From Candidatus Ruminimicrobiellum bubulum (GTDB lineage Bacteria > Elusimicrobiota > Endomicrobiia > Endomicrobiales > Endomicrobiaceae): a DNA stretch of 43,262 nucleotides. Position 1 is the first letter of the stretch, and the number at the start of each line of letters is the position of its first letter. The translations under genes were made by a program, and so were the position numbers. The notes under the pieces were generated by a model that made no database searches, had not been told where the DNA came from, and saw only the letters and a program-made list of their open reading frames with translations. The stretch covers positions 1-43,262 of the forward strand of contig JAGCCP010000026.1 of the NCBI GenBank assembly GCA_017651625.1. The letters run 5' to 3'. Shown in pieces: positions 14,762-21,401 of the stretch.

Positions 14762-16491
14762 TATATTTGTTGATACCTCTTTTCTGCAAGTTCTTTCCAT
14801 TGCTTATCAAATTTCATTTGAACCCATTGCTTATATTTTTCATTTTTAGTATTTGCTATAAAATAATACATTTCTCCAAGATGTTTATAAATAGACATTT
14901 CCCACATTGCCTCACGTTTTGTTGTTACACTTGTAGTATTACTTCTATTCCATACATGAGTAGATTTGTTTAAACAAGTAAAACTATTTGATTTTTCGCA
15001 TATTCTATAATGATGTACTCTATCTTCGGCAAGTGTGCTTTCAGGGAATAATGTATCTTTTAATATTTCGGTTTTTACAACCTTAGTCCATATAGCACAC
15101 ACATCATTAATAAATGCGTCATACATTGTCTGATAATTAGGTCTAAATGGAAACAAATCCTCTTTTCCATCTTTATACAAATCAAAGCCTAAAAACATTA
15201 CATCTTCATCTTCTAAATTGTCATTTATTTCTTGTAATGTGTTTTCATTTTTTAAATGGTCGTCACTATCTAAACAAACTATATAATCCCCTGTTGCTTC
15301 CATTATTCCAATATTTCTAGTTCCACCATTATATTTTTTATAAGGTACTTTTAATACTTTATGTGGTGGTTTTAACATATTATTTGCTATTTCAAGTGAA
15401 TTATCTTCACTCATATCATCAATAAATATTATCTCATAGTTCTTGTATGTTTGATTTAATACACTATTTAAGCAACCCTCAAGCCACTTGGCATTGTTAT
15501 AGTTAGGTATTATAATGCTAAACTTATAATCTTTCTTTTCTACTGGTTCTATTAATTTTAACCACTCTTTGCCATAGTCAACATAGTGATATTCAAAACC
15601 TTTTTGTAATTGTTCTATTTCCTCTAAATTTAAGTTAGACAAGTCTTTTTTTAATATATAACCTTTACCGTTAGTAAGTTCCTTAATAGCATTCGGAAAA
15701 TCAGTGCAAACACATGGTGTTCCTATAATTAAACTTTCATACATTACCATACATTGTGATTCATAATCACTCAATTGCCATAAACTATCTGCCCATGCCA
15801 TATATTTATATGGATTATCTTGTCTTCCTAGCCATACAATATTATAATTTTGTAATTGTCTTTTAAGTTCTTCTCCATATTTAGGATATAAATAATTACT
15901 GCCTATAACAACAAATTGGTAATCTTTTCCGTATTTTTCTTCACATTTATCTAAAATTGGTCTTAATCTAGGAAAACCTTTTTGTTGGTCTATTCTACTT
16001 ACTATTAAAAAGTTGTGTTTCTTTTTAGATATATCTACTTCTTCTTTTGAAAGCCTTTTAACTTCTTCTTCATCAATTAAATTCGGAATAACAATACAGT
16101 CTTTACCTTTGCGTTCTTTAAATTGCCTTTTTGCTTCTTCACTTACTGCAACATATTTTTTAAAAGGTATAACTTCCTCATAATGTTCACAACTATCTAC
16201 TAAATTCCCATTTATAACTTGTATATAATTATTTCTTCTTGCTTTTACTTTTCTTAAATTATAAACTGCATCATAAATAACATAATCAAACACTTCGTCT
16301 TGGCAAATATCAACGTGTTTTACATTACCAACAGTAGCCCATTTTTCTAGCATATTCAAAGGGCTATCACTGCTTGCATAAACAAAAGTAATTTCATGCC
16401 CATGATTTTTTAAATATTTGCCTCTAGCATACATTGTTTTTTCTACGCCACCAGTTTCAAAAGGTCTAGTGTAATATATTGCAATTTTCAT
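14761..16491 (-). CDS. Double glycosyltransferase: GT4-like N-domain fused to GT2-like C-domain
   Basis: 576 aa. The N-terminal part is a GT-B fold retaining-type glycosyltransferase: a start with YTRPFETGGVEKT, a middle IVSRIDQQKGFP and the C-half YESLIIGTPCVCTDFP with the conserved E before the nucleotide-sugar site. From about residue 330 a GT-A family 2 domain begins with FSIIIPNYNNAKWLEGCLNS and contains DDMSEDNS and the metal-binding LDSDD. Two domains with two mechanisms suggest a protein adding two sugars. I chose the ATG at 16491 because AGGTGG stands four bases upstream and a promoter just before it. It lies among virion genes, so it may glycosylate a capsid or surface protein. Confidence 0.82.
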   Translation of the reverse strand: MKIAIYYTRPFETGGVEKTMYARGKYLKNHGHEITFVYASSDSPLNMLEKWATVGNVKHVDICQDEVFDYVIYDAVYNLRKVKARRNNYIQVINGNLVDSCEHYEEVIPFKKYVAVSEEAKRQFKERKGKDCIVIPNLIDEEEVKRLSKEEVDISKKKHNFLIVSRIDQQKGFPRLRPILDKCEEKYGKDYQFVVIGSNYLYPKYGEELKRQLQNYNIVWLGRQDNPYKYMAWADSLWQLSDYESQCMVMYESLIIGTPCVCTDFPNAIKELTNGKGYILKKDLSNLNLEEIEQLQKGFEYHYVDYGKEWLKLIEPVEKKDYKFSIIIPNYNNAKWLEGCLNSVLNQTYKNYEIIFIDDMSEDNSLEIANNMLKPPHKVLKVPYKKYNGGTRNIGIMEATGDYIVCLDSDDHLKNENTLQEINDNLEDEDVMFLGFDLYKDGKEDLFPFRPNYQTMYDAFINDVCAIWTKVVKTEILKDTLFPESTLAEDRVHHYRICEKSNSFTCLNKSTHVWNRSNTTSVTTKREAMWEMSIYKHLGEMYYFIANTKNEKYKQWVQMKFDKQWKELAEKRYQQI

Positions 16492-16507
16492 CTTACCACC
16501 TAAAATA

Positions 16508-16536
16508 ATTATACCATAAAAAGAAAAGACTGTAAA
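16508..16536 (-). promoter_or_regulatory. Promoter of the glycosyltransferase gene, overlapping a terminator
   Basis: Minus strand: TTTACA (16531-16536), 17-base spacer, TATAAT (16508-16513) with TGG before it. The -35 lies within the hairpin of the upstream terminator. Confidence 0.7.
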
Positions 16537-16546
16537 ATTACAGTCT
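16520..16546 (-). terminator. Rho-independent terminator before the glycosyltransferase
   Basis: Minus strand stem AGACTGTA / TACAGTCT (16527-16534 with 16539-16546), four-base loop, then TTTTCTTTTT. It overlaps the stop codon of the papain-like gene. Confidence 0.8.
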
Positions 16547-16904
16547 ATTGTATCTTCCAAATTAATTCAATCTCTTCATAAGTACAATCCCACGTGTCCA
16601 CAACGTAGCCATCGACACACGCTGTTATATGACCATTAGTAGTAATTAAATATTTGCCAACAGGGTGATTATCTGCAAATTCTCCTATATATGTTTCTGT
16701 ATATGGTATTCTCTTAAATTTTTTATCTAAAAAATCCCTTACAAATACTGCACTATCCATCATATAACCTTTTTCCATTGCACTTTTGCATAATTCTTTG
16801 TATGCTTCTTTCCATGTTATATCCATAACAATTGAATATGCTCTAGGAAAACAATCATCAATAAAATTATTATGACTATTTGCATTATAATAATAATATT
16901 TCAT
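16545..16904 (-). CDS. Papain-like cysteine protease-like protein, 119 aa
   Basis: A possible catalytic triad is visible: C18 in DDCFPRAYS, H92 in NGHITACVDG and D103 in VVDTWD, in the order of papain-like folds. The helix after Cys (RAYSIVMDITWKEAYKELC) matches a small family of phage proteins related to papain-like peptidases. It may cleave a virion protein or act on a glycan-linked target. It is next to the glycosyltransferase. The substrate is unknown. Confidence 0.55.
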   Translation of the reverse strand: MKYYYYNANSHNNFIDDCFPRAYSIVMDITWKEAYKELCKSAMEKGYMMDSAVFVRDFLDKKFKRIPYTETYIGEFADNHPVGKYLITTNGHITACVDGYVVDTWDCTYEEIELIWKIQ

Positions 16905-16912
16905 ATTATATA

Positions 16913-17386
16913 TTATCTCATACTTCTTTGTATTGTTTCATTTAACATTTGTTTTTGTTGAGGTGTTGATGCTTCTTCATATAATACCATGATAAAGTCT
17001 TCTAGGGCTTTTACCATATAGTGAAAACTTTTGTCGGTTTCTTCTCCAGCACCATAGCGAGAACGAGATTCTTGATATCTACCATATTCTCCAGCCATTC
17101 TATCTAATTCTTCATCACCACGATATTTCATATCATAACCACGTCTTCCATAACTATCTCTTCCATATTCACCGTAGTTATCACGTCCATAACTATCATA
17201 TCCAGCACGTCTTCCACGCCCATAATTTCCATATTCTCCGTACATTTCTTTATCCTCCTTTGCCATATGTTTTATTTTACTTAACTTATATAAGTGGTCT
17301 AAATTGTTTGTGTTTATATCTTCGTCAAGTATGTGTTTAATCTTCTCATCGACCTTTTCTATTACTTTGTCTTCCAAATTACTCAC
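16913..17386 (-). CDS. Tyr/Gly/Arg-repeat protein, 157 aa
   Basis: Residues 49-110 are a low-complexity repeat built from YG, RGY and GYD units (YGEYGNYGRGRRAGYDSYG...). The N-terminus (1-48) is a charged helix and the C-terminus (about 118-157) a hydrophobic helix ending in a helical domain (FHYMVKALEDFIMVLYEEA). Such repeat proteins are common in Clostridia phages next to other virion-associated genes, without a known role. The repeat may self-associate or bind nucleic acid. Confidence 0.6.
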   Translation of the reverse strand: MSNLEDKVIEKVDEKIKHILDEDINTNNLDHLYKLSKIKHMAKEDKEMYGEYGNYGRGRRAGYDSYGRDNYGEYGRDSYGRRGYDMKYRGDEELDRMAGEYGRYQESRSRYGAGEETDKSFHYMVKALEDFIMVLYEEASTPQQKQMLNETIQRSMR

Positions 17387-17395
17387 TCCTTTCTT

Positions 17396-17551
17396 TTAAA
17401 AGGTAAATTCCATCATTTTTTTCATTTTTTCGTCAAATTTTATATCATTTTTTATAGATAATAAAACTTGTATTTCATCACTTTTCAAATCTTCTTTTGA
17501 TAACAATTTTTCAAGTTCCTCATTTATTTTTTTATCTATTTTTTCAATCAT
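17396..17551 (-). CDS. Small helical protein, 51 aa
   Basis: Translated by hand from the ATG at 17549-17551, whose site (AAAGGAAAA) lies in the end of the upstream gene. MIEKIDKKINEELEKLLSKED... is entirely helical and highly charged, with the end EKMKKMMEFTF. It overlaps the upstream gene by eight bases. Function unknown. Confidence 0.5.
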   Translation of the reverse strand: MIEKIDKKINEELEKLLSKEDLKSDEIQVLLSIKNDIKFDEKMKKMMEFTF

Positions 17552-17735
17552 TATTATTTTTCCTTTCTTTTAAGAGTTTTAATATTTCTTCTTGGTTTTT
17601 AATAATCTTTTCAAAATACTGTGTGTCTTGTTTTTGTAATTCTTGCATTAAATCAGTATTGTTAAAGTCTTGCATTAATAAAATCAAATTATAAATTTGC
17701 AAGACCAAAGAAGCCATATCTAAATTATTTCTCAT
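17544..17735 (-). CDS. Helical protein, 63 aa
   Basis: A mostly helical protein (MRNNLDMASLVLQIYNLILLM...) with an amphipathic, hydrophobic N-terminal half and a Lys-rich C-terminus. It begins at the stop of the jelly-roll-like gene upstream. Function unknown. Confidence 0.5.
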   Translation of the reverse strand: MRNNLDMASLVLQIYNLILLMQDFNNTDLMQELQKQDTQYFEKIIKNQEEILKLLKERKNNND

Positions 17736-18208
17736 TACCTATTAAGTCTGCTTATACTAAATGTTGCATTAGTTATAATTGCTTGTGTAGTTGCTATTGG
17801 TGTTGTAGGCGTAGTTGGTGTTGATACACTTGGAACTGATTGAACTGATATATTAGTTGTTCCACGTGGGCAAACTCTTAATTTCTTATCAAATGAAACA
17901 GTTTCATAGTCATCGGCTGCCGCAATTGTTACGGCTCTAACTGTATCAGGTATTAACACTCCATCTTGGAATAAACCTATTGCCACAACACCAGCGTCTG
18001 CTGTACTTACTGAAGCACTAAACTCTACATCGTAATAGCCTGTGTATCCGTTTCCAAATATTTTGAAGTTAGGATTACCGTTTGAGTAATCTAACCAACC
18101 ATTGCAATTACAAGTAGCACATCTTGTTCTAATATCAGTTTCATCAAAAGTTATAGGACTTGCGTTACTTGGCAACACTAATGGTTCATTTATAATTGTT
18201 TCTATCAT
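17735..18208 (-). CDS. Beta-rich virion decoration-like protein, 157 aa
   Basis: Residues about 30-130 form a beta sandwich of C1q/TNF-like or decoration type (SASVSTADAGVVAIGLFQDG, TVRAVTIAAADDYETVS). A CATCNC cluster (29-34) is close to the start. The C-terminus has a Thr/Pro linker (TPTTPTTPIATTQA). The family is common in Clostridia phages beside the Gly-rich protein, probably virion-associated, but this is inference. Threonine-rich linker residues could accept the sugar made by the nearby glycosyltransferase. Confidence 0.55.
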   Translation of the reverse strand: MIETIINEPLVLPSNASPITFDETDIRTRCATCNCNGWLDYSNGNPNFKIFGNGYTGYYDVEFSASVSTADAGVVAIGLFQDGVLIPDTVRAVTIAAADDYETVSFDKKLRVCPRGTTNISVQSVPSVSTPTTPTTPIATTQAIITNATFSISRLNR

Positions 18209-18227
18209 ATTATTTCTCCTTTCAATA

Positions 18228-18261
18228 ATAAATAAAAGAGAATAGAACTATGCCTATTCTC
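18228..18261 (-). terminator. Rho-independent terminator
   Basis: Minus strand stem GAGAATAG / CTATTCTC (18238-18245 with 18254-18261), eight-base loop, followed by TTTTATTT. Confidence 0.8.
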
Positions 18262-18336
18262 TATGCTACCGACATTGTTGTCGGTACCTGTTAGCAAGTT
18301 CTCGTAATCGAGTGTGTCGTAATCGACTATATGCTA
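18228..18336 (-). promoter_or_regulatory. Structured 3' untranslated region after the Gly/Cys-rich gene
   Basis: In 109 bases, minus strand, four hairpins stand in series: GTCG-ATTA-CGAC (18317-18328), CTCG-ATTA-CGAG (18301-18312), CCGACA-ACAA-TGTCGG (18269-18284) inside an outer TGCTA / TAGCA helix (18292-18296 with 18264-18268), and the terminator stem. The first two share an ATTA loop and form a 10-base direct repeat. It may protect the 3' end or be a small RNA released from it. No promoter seen. Confidence 0.5.
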
Positions 18337-19254
18337 TTAAATAAATTGACTTGTTGTGTTGAATCCACAGCCACAACCGTTGTTGTTACAACTGAATATA
18401 GGTGTGCGTCCATAAACTGGTGTTGACGGAATTGGGCATGTGTTCAATGAATTTAGCAAGGCTTCATTAGAAGCAACATTATCTGCTCTTAATTGTGCTG
18501 TTTGAGCAATTTGTGATGCTCTTAAATCTGCCATTTGTAATTGTCTTTGTAAATCTGCAATCTTATCATTTTTCTCATCTAATCTATCTCTGAATATTTC
18601 ATCGATTATCTTTTGAGTGTTAGCAGTTTGATTTACAAGGATATTTTGACCAATTTCTCTTAAAACTTCTCTGTCTGTGCAGTTTTCACTAATAACAGTT
18701 GATTTTAGGTCTTGTGTTGCAAGACGATTTTCACAACAACAGTTATCTAATGAACTTTGTAAACCATTAAATCCTTGAAGTGTAGCGATTTGGTTATTGA
18801 AGTTTTGGTTCATATTAGCCATTTGTCTATTACATGCTGATACTTCTGCATTATAGAAACCATTGCTTACAGTTTGGTTCATATCACTGCAACAGTTACA
18901 CAATTGATTGCTTAATGAGTAAATACCACTATTTACAGTGTCAAGTTGGTTGCTTAAATGCAATGTGTCAAATCCATTGTTAGTATTAGACATTATTTCT
19001 TTTTGTCCGTTTGAAAGCCATGCGAAACCATTGTCGAAACTGTTTCCACCGAAGAAACCACCATTTCCGTTGTTTCCTCCCCAGTTTCCACCAAATAAGG
19101 CAAGTAATAAGATTACCCAAATCCAATCAGAACCGTAGCCTCCAAAGCCACCATTTCCTCCACCCATCATCATAGGATAAAATGGATATGGATAAAATCC
19201 GTTCCCATTGTTGTTAGTAGCCAATTCTACTGTTGGTTGAATGCCTCCATTCAT
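18337..19254 (-). CDS. Gly/Asn/Cys-rich protein with coiled coil, 305 aa
   Basis: The N-terminal 80 residues are Gly/Asn-rich with one hydrophobic segment (DWIWVILLLALFG, about 43-55). The middle has a double cysteine cluster (QLCNCCSDM, DNCCCENR) and repeated polar heptads. A coiled coil follows (KNDKIADLQRQLQMADLRA) and the end has CNNNGCGCG. Proteins of this architecture recur in Clostridia phages near virion genes. It could be a disulfide-linked virion or envelope-spanning protein; no function is established. Its leader and 3' region are both structured. Confidence 0.6.
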   Translation of the reverse strand: MNGGIQPTVELATNNNGNGFYPYPFYPMMMGGGNGGFGGYGSDWIWVILLLALFGGNWGGNNGNGGFFGGNSFDNGFAWLSNGQKEIMSNTNNGFDTLHLSNQLDTVNSGIYSLSNQLCNCCSDMNQTVSNGFYNAEVSACNRQMANMNQNFNNQIATLQGFNGLQSSLDNCCCENRLATQDLKSTVISENCTDREVLREIGQNILVNQTANTQKIIDEIFRDRLDEKNDKIADLQRQLQMADLRASQIAQTAQLRADNVASNEALLNSLNTCPIPSTPVYGRTPIFSCNNNGCGCGFNTTSQFI

Positions 19255-19288
19255 AAATCTTTCCTCCTCTCAAATAAATATTTAAGAC

Positions 19289-19339
19289 GCTAGAAATCTT
19301 ATAAGGAAGTACTATCTAGCATAATACCCCCTTACAAGA
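19289..19339 (-). promoter_or_regulatory. Predicted H-type pseudoknot in the leader of the Gly/Cys-rich gene
   Basis: Minus strand order: S1 TCTTGTAAGG (19330-19339), S2 GCTAGA (19315-19320), S1' CCTTATAAGA (19297-19306), S2' TCTAGC (19289-19294). S1 is a 10-bp helix with one G-U pair, S2 a perfect 6-bp helix. The order is the H-type pseudoknot. It starts just after the stop of the 80-aa gene and lies 34 bases before the ATG of the 305-aa gene. Confidence 0.5.
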
Positions 19340-19342
19340 CTT

Positions 19343-19585
19343 TTAGCCTTGTTTATTTTGATTAAACATTCCCATTAAGTTATCCCATTGTTGTCGTTGT
19401 TGAGGATTAAAACCGTTCACTGTTTCATTTAATAAATCCTGCGGGTTATTGTTCTTTCTTGCTTCTTGATACTTTTGAAACGCTTGTGGATTCTGCCTTT
19501 TCAATTGTTGTTCCATCTGTTTCAACATATTCTGCGGTATCTGTTGCATTTTGTTTTGTATTAACATTTTTAACATCTGCATCAT
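19343..19585 (-). CDS. Gln/Met/Asn-rich protein, 80 aa
   Basis: A Met/Gln-rich helical protein (MMQMLKMLIQNKMQQIP..., ending WDNLMGMFNQNKQG). It begins 140 bases upstream of the stop of the gene before it, in another frame, with GAGAGG in front. Similar short Gln-rich proteins stand beside the same neighbours in Clostridia phages. Function unknown. Confidence 0.55.
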   Translation of the reverse strand: MMQMLKMLIQNKMQQIPQNMLKQMEQQLKRQNPQAFQKYQEARKNNNPQDLLNETVNGFNPQQRQQWDNLMGMFNQNKQG

Positions 19586-19973
19586 TTTCTATCTTTCCTC
19601 TCAATTCTTCAATTTGTGCTTGTAAGTATTCTATTTGCATGTCTTTTGCGTCCTTTGGTACTATTTCATTTAATTCATAAGACTTTATATCACCCTTTGT
19701 GTTTTTAATCCACATAACCGTCATATCTTTACTAAAAAATGGTGTGTCATAATAAACAATTTCTTTATTTACATCATCAATAGTATTAACAAATTTCATT
19801 GTGTGATTAGTAGGGGCTAGTTGAAAGTTTTGAGTTAAGTTTGTAGGTTGTGGTGTTTGAACTGGTTGTTGCATTTGTTGACGCATTTTTTCTAATTGTG
19901 ATATTTGCTCATTTATTTTATCTAGGTTTGCTTGTGGATTATATACATTATTAAAATATGGATTATTATACAT
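19446..19973 (-). CDS. Virion-associated-like protein with Pro/Gln-rich N-terminus, 175 aa
   Basis: Residues 1-50 are Asn/Pro/Gln-rich with a short coil (NLDKINEQISQLEKMRQQM). Residues about 57-112 form a small beta domain that contains EIVYYDTPFFSKDMTVMWIKNTKGDIKSYEL, a phrase shared by proteins that sit at this place in Clostridia phages. A coiled coil (MQIEYLQAQIEELRGKIE) and an acidic-to-basic tail follow. Probably structural; the role is not known. Expression may be controlled by the hairpin leader at 19998-20050. Confidence 0.58.
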   Translation of the reverse strand: MYNNPYFNNVYNPQANLDKINEQISQLEKMRQQMQQPVQTPQPTNLTQNFQLAPTNHTMKFVNTIDDVNKEIVYYDTPFFSKDMTVMWIKNTKGDIKSYELNEIVPKDAKDMQIEYLQAQIEELRGKIENDADVKNVNTKQNATDTAEYVETDGTTIEKAESTSVSKVSRSKKEQ

Positions 19974-19988
19974 TTTTACATCTCCTTT

Positions 19989-20039
19989 TTAATATAAGAA
20001 AAAGAGACATGATATGATTAGTGGTTGAATTGGTTTCAT
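19989..20039 (-). CDS. Possible 16-aa leader peptide
   Basis: ATG at 20037-20039 with AAAGGAGAC upstream; MKPIQPLIISCLFFLY then stop. The reading frame lies across a terminator-like hairpin, which suggests translation-dependent attenuation. It is too short to be sure. Confidence 0.35.
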   Translation of the reverse strand: MKPIQPLIISCLFFLY

Positions 20040-20050
20040 ATCTTTGTCTC
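19998..20050 (-). terminator. Terminator or attenuator hairpin
   Basis: Minus strand: GAGACA-AA-GATATGA pairs with TCATATC-A-TGTCTC (20036-20050 with 20004-20017), 13 bp in total with a 2/1 internal loop and an 18-base terminal loop, followed by TTTTTC. It contains the SD of the leader peptide. Confidence 0.6.
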
Positions 20051-20079
20051 CTTTCTTGATTACTATTCTACTAAAAAAT

Positions 20080-20099
20080 ATTAATACAAATTAATACAA
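20080..20099 (-). repeat. Perfect tandem 10-bp repeat
   Basis: TTGTATTAAT occurs twice head to tail on the minus strand, just upstream of the leader peptide. It may be an operator or promoter element, but no well-spaced -10 was found. Confidence 0.5.
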
Positions 20100-20103
20100 T
20101 AAC

Positions 20104-20130
20104 AAAAAAAGGCTCTTTTTAAGCCTTTAT
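20104..20130 (-). terminator. Rho-independent terminator of the polytopic membrane protein
   Basis: Minus strand AAAGGCT / AGCCTTT with a short loop, followed by TTTTTTG. The first stem arm overlaps the stop codon region. Confidence 0.8.
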
Positions 20131-21348
20131 TTCTTTCTTAACCATATATATTATTTGTCTAATACCTGCTTCAGTATAATTATATTTACTTGCTAAATAA
20201 ATGGCATTTTCTTTGTTTATGAAAAAATCATAACAAACTTTATATCTTATACTATCTTTTTCTGCAACTTTTAAAATGCTTTCTTCAAATTTTTCTTTGG
20301 GCATCCCTTTATATAATGGTTTATAGGTTTTTTTAACGAGTTTAGATGTGATATATGAAAGTCCAACACCAAGCATTATAGGTATTAATATACTTATTCC
20401 GAGTGGTGTGGTAATTCTATTTAGTATGTAGTAGGTTAGGTTTGATACGATGAAACATTGTTTCATACTAGGTAAATGAAAAGGTTTGCCAAATACTCTT
20501 TTTGATAGCCAAAACGAGGTTAAGATAAATAAGCATTCAATAATTGTGCCATTTAATTTAGCAAAGAGTAATATTATAACTATTGTCAAAGTATTCCATA
20601 TTAGACTTAAAATAAAATATATGATATAAGTTAATTTTGTTTCCTTGTCTAGTGCTTTAAAGTTATGCAAGTTTCTTTGCAATCTTTTTGGCAACTTTAA
20701 CAAGTTTGCTTTCGTCTGCGAAAATGAACCAACTTCCACTTGGTACGTACATAATATCTCTCCTTTCTCAAAATATAATTTATGTAAAATTAACATCATG
20801 AACATATAATCTAAATTTAAAAGCATATCTGCAACTTGATTATTTATACATGTAATCGAATATTTGTATCTTGAAATACTCGAAATGAATTGAAATATAA
20901 AATTTAAAATTATAACAATTAAAAATTTTTTATTAAAAAATTTTAATTTTAATTTAGATGTTAAATTATTTATGATTATGAATAAAACATAAAGATAAGT
21001 TAATTCAAGTATTAACGAAAATACACTTCCTATTAATAAAGATTTTAATAATTGTATAGTTAAAGTAAATGGAAAAGTATAAATATTTATTAAACGAATT
21101 TTAGTAGTGTTATTTTTACATATTATACTTATCATTATATATTGATAAATCATTATTAAAGTAATATTATATATGCTTAATGTAATTTTATTATTTAGAA
21201 AATTAGAATTAATATAATTAAATATCTTATTATTTAAATCTAATCCAAAATAATCCAACCCCACCATCTTCATTATAAACACTAAAACTAATACAAACAA
21301 ATACACTTTAAGACTTGCTCTTAAATATTTGTCATAATCTTTAAACAT
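20119..21348 (-). CDS. Polytopic membrane protein with helical HTH-like C-terminus, 409 aa
   Basis: About eight to ten hydrophobic segments lie between residues 10 and 330. A central part (SFWLSKRVFGKPFHLPSMKQCF) has the spacing of His and Cys of AgrB-type peptidases (GxxH...C), though the match is loose. The C-terminal 75 residues are soluble: KPLYKGMPKEKFEESIL, then YDFFINKENAIYLASKYNYTEAGIRQIIYMVK, which looks like the HTH of a sigma-70 region 4 or similar. A membrane protein with a DNA-binding-like end is unusual. I recall related fusions in Firmicutes phages but cannot name the function. Composition is even more AT-rich than the neighbours. The gene follows a leaky terminator with an AGGAGG site. 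Confidence 0.6.
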   Translation of the reverse strand: MFKDYDKYLRASLKVYLFVLVLVFIMKMVGLDYFGLDLNNKIFNYINSNFLNNKITLSIYNITLIMIYQYIMISIICKNNTTKIRLINIYTFPFTLTIQLLKSLLIGSVFSLILELTYLYVLFIIINNLTSKLKLKFFNKKFLIVIILNFIFQFISSISRYKYSITCINNQVADMLLNLDYMFMMLILHKLYFEKGEILCTYQVEVGSFSQTKANLLKLPKRLQRNLHNFKALDKETKLTYIIYFILSLIWNTLTIVIILLFAKLNGTIIECLFILTSFWLSKRVFGKPFHLPSMKQCFIVSNLTYYILNRITTPLGISILIPIMLGVGLSYITSKLVKKTYKPLYKGMPKEKFEESILKVAEKDSIRYKVCYDFFINKENAIYLASKYNYTEAGIRQIIYMVKKEIKA

Positions 21349-21361
21349 AAAACCCTCCTAT

Positions 21362-21391
21362 AAAAAAAACGAGGCAAACAGATAAACCTCG
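21362..21391 (-). terminator. Rho-independent terminator after the holin-like gene
   Basis: Minus strand CGAGG / CCTCG (21387-21391 with 21370-21374), 12-base loop, followed by eight T. No promoter was found between it and the membrane protein, so some readthrough is likely. Confidence 0.75.
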
Positions 21392-21401
21392 CAAAAAAAC
21401 A

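Noticed and set aside
16913-17260. CRISPR-like array in the YG repeat region
   Set aside because: The repeats are coding, imperfect and without unique spacers; they give an in-frame Tyr/Gly/Arg-rich protein.
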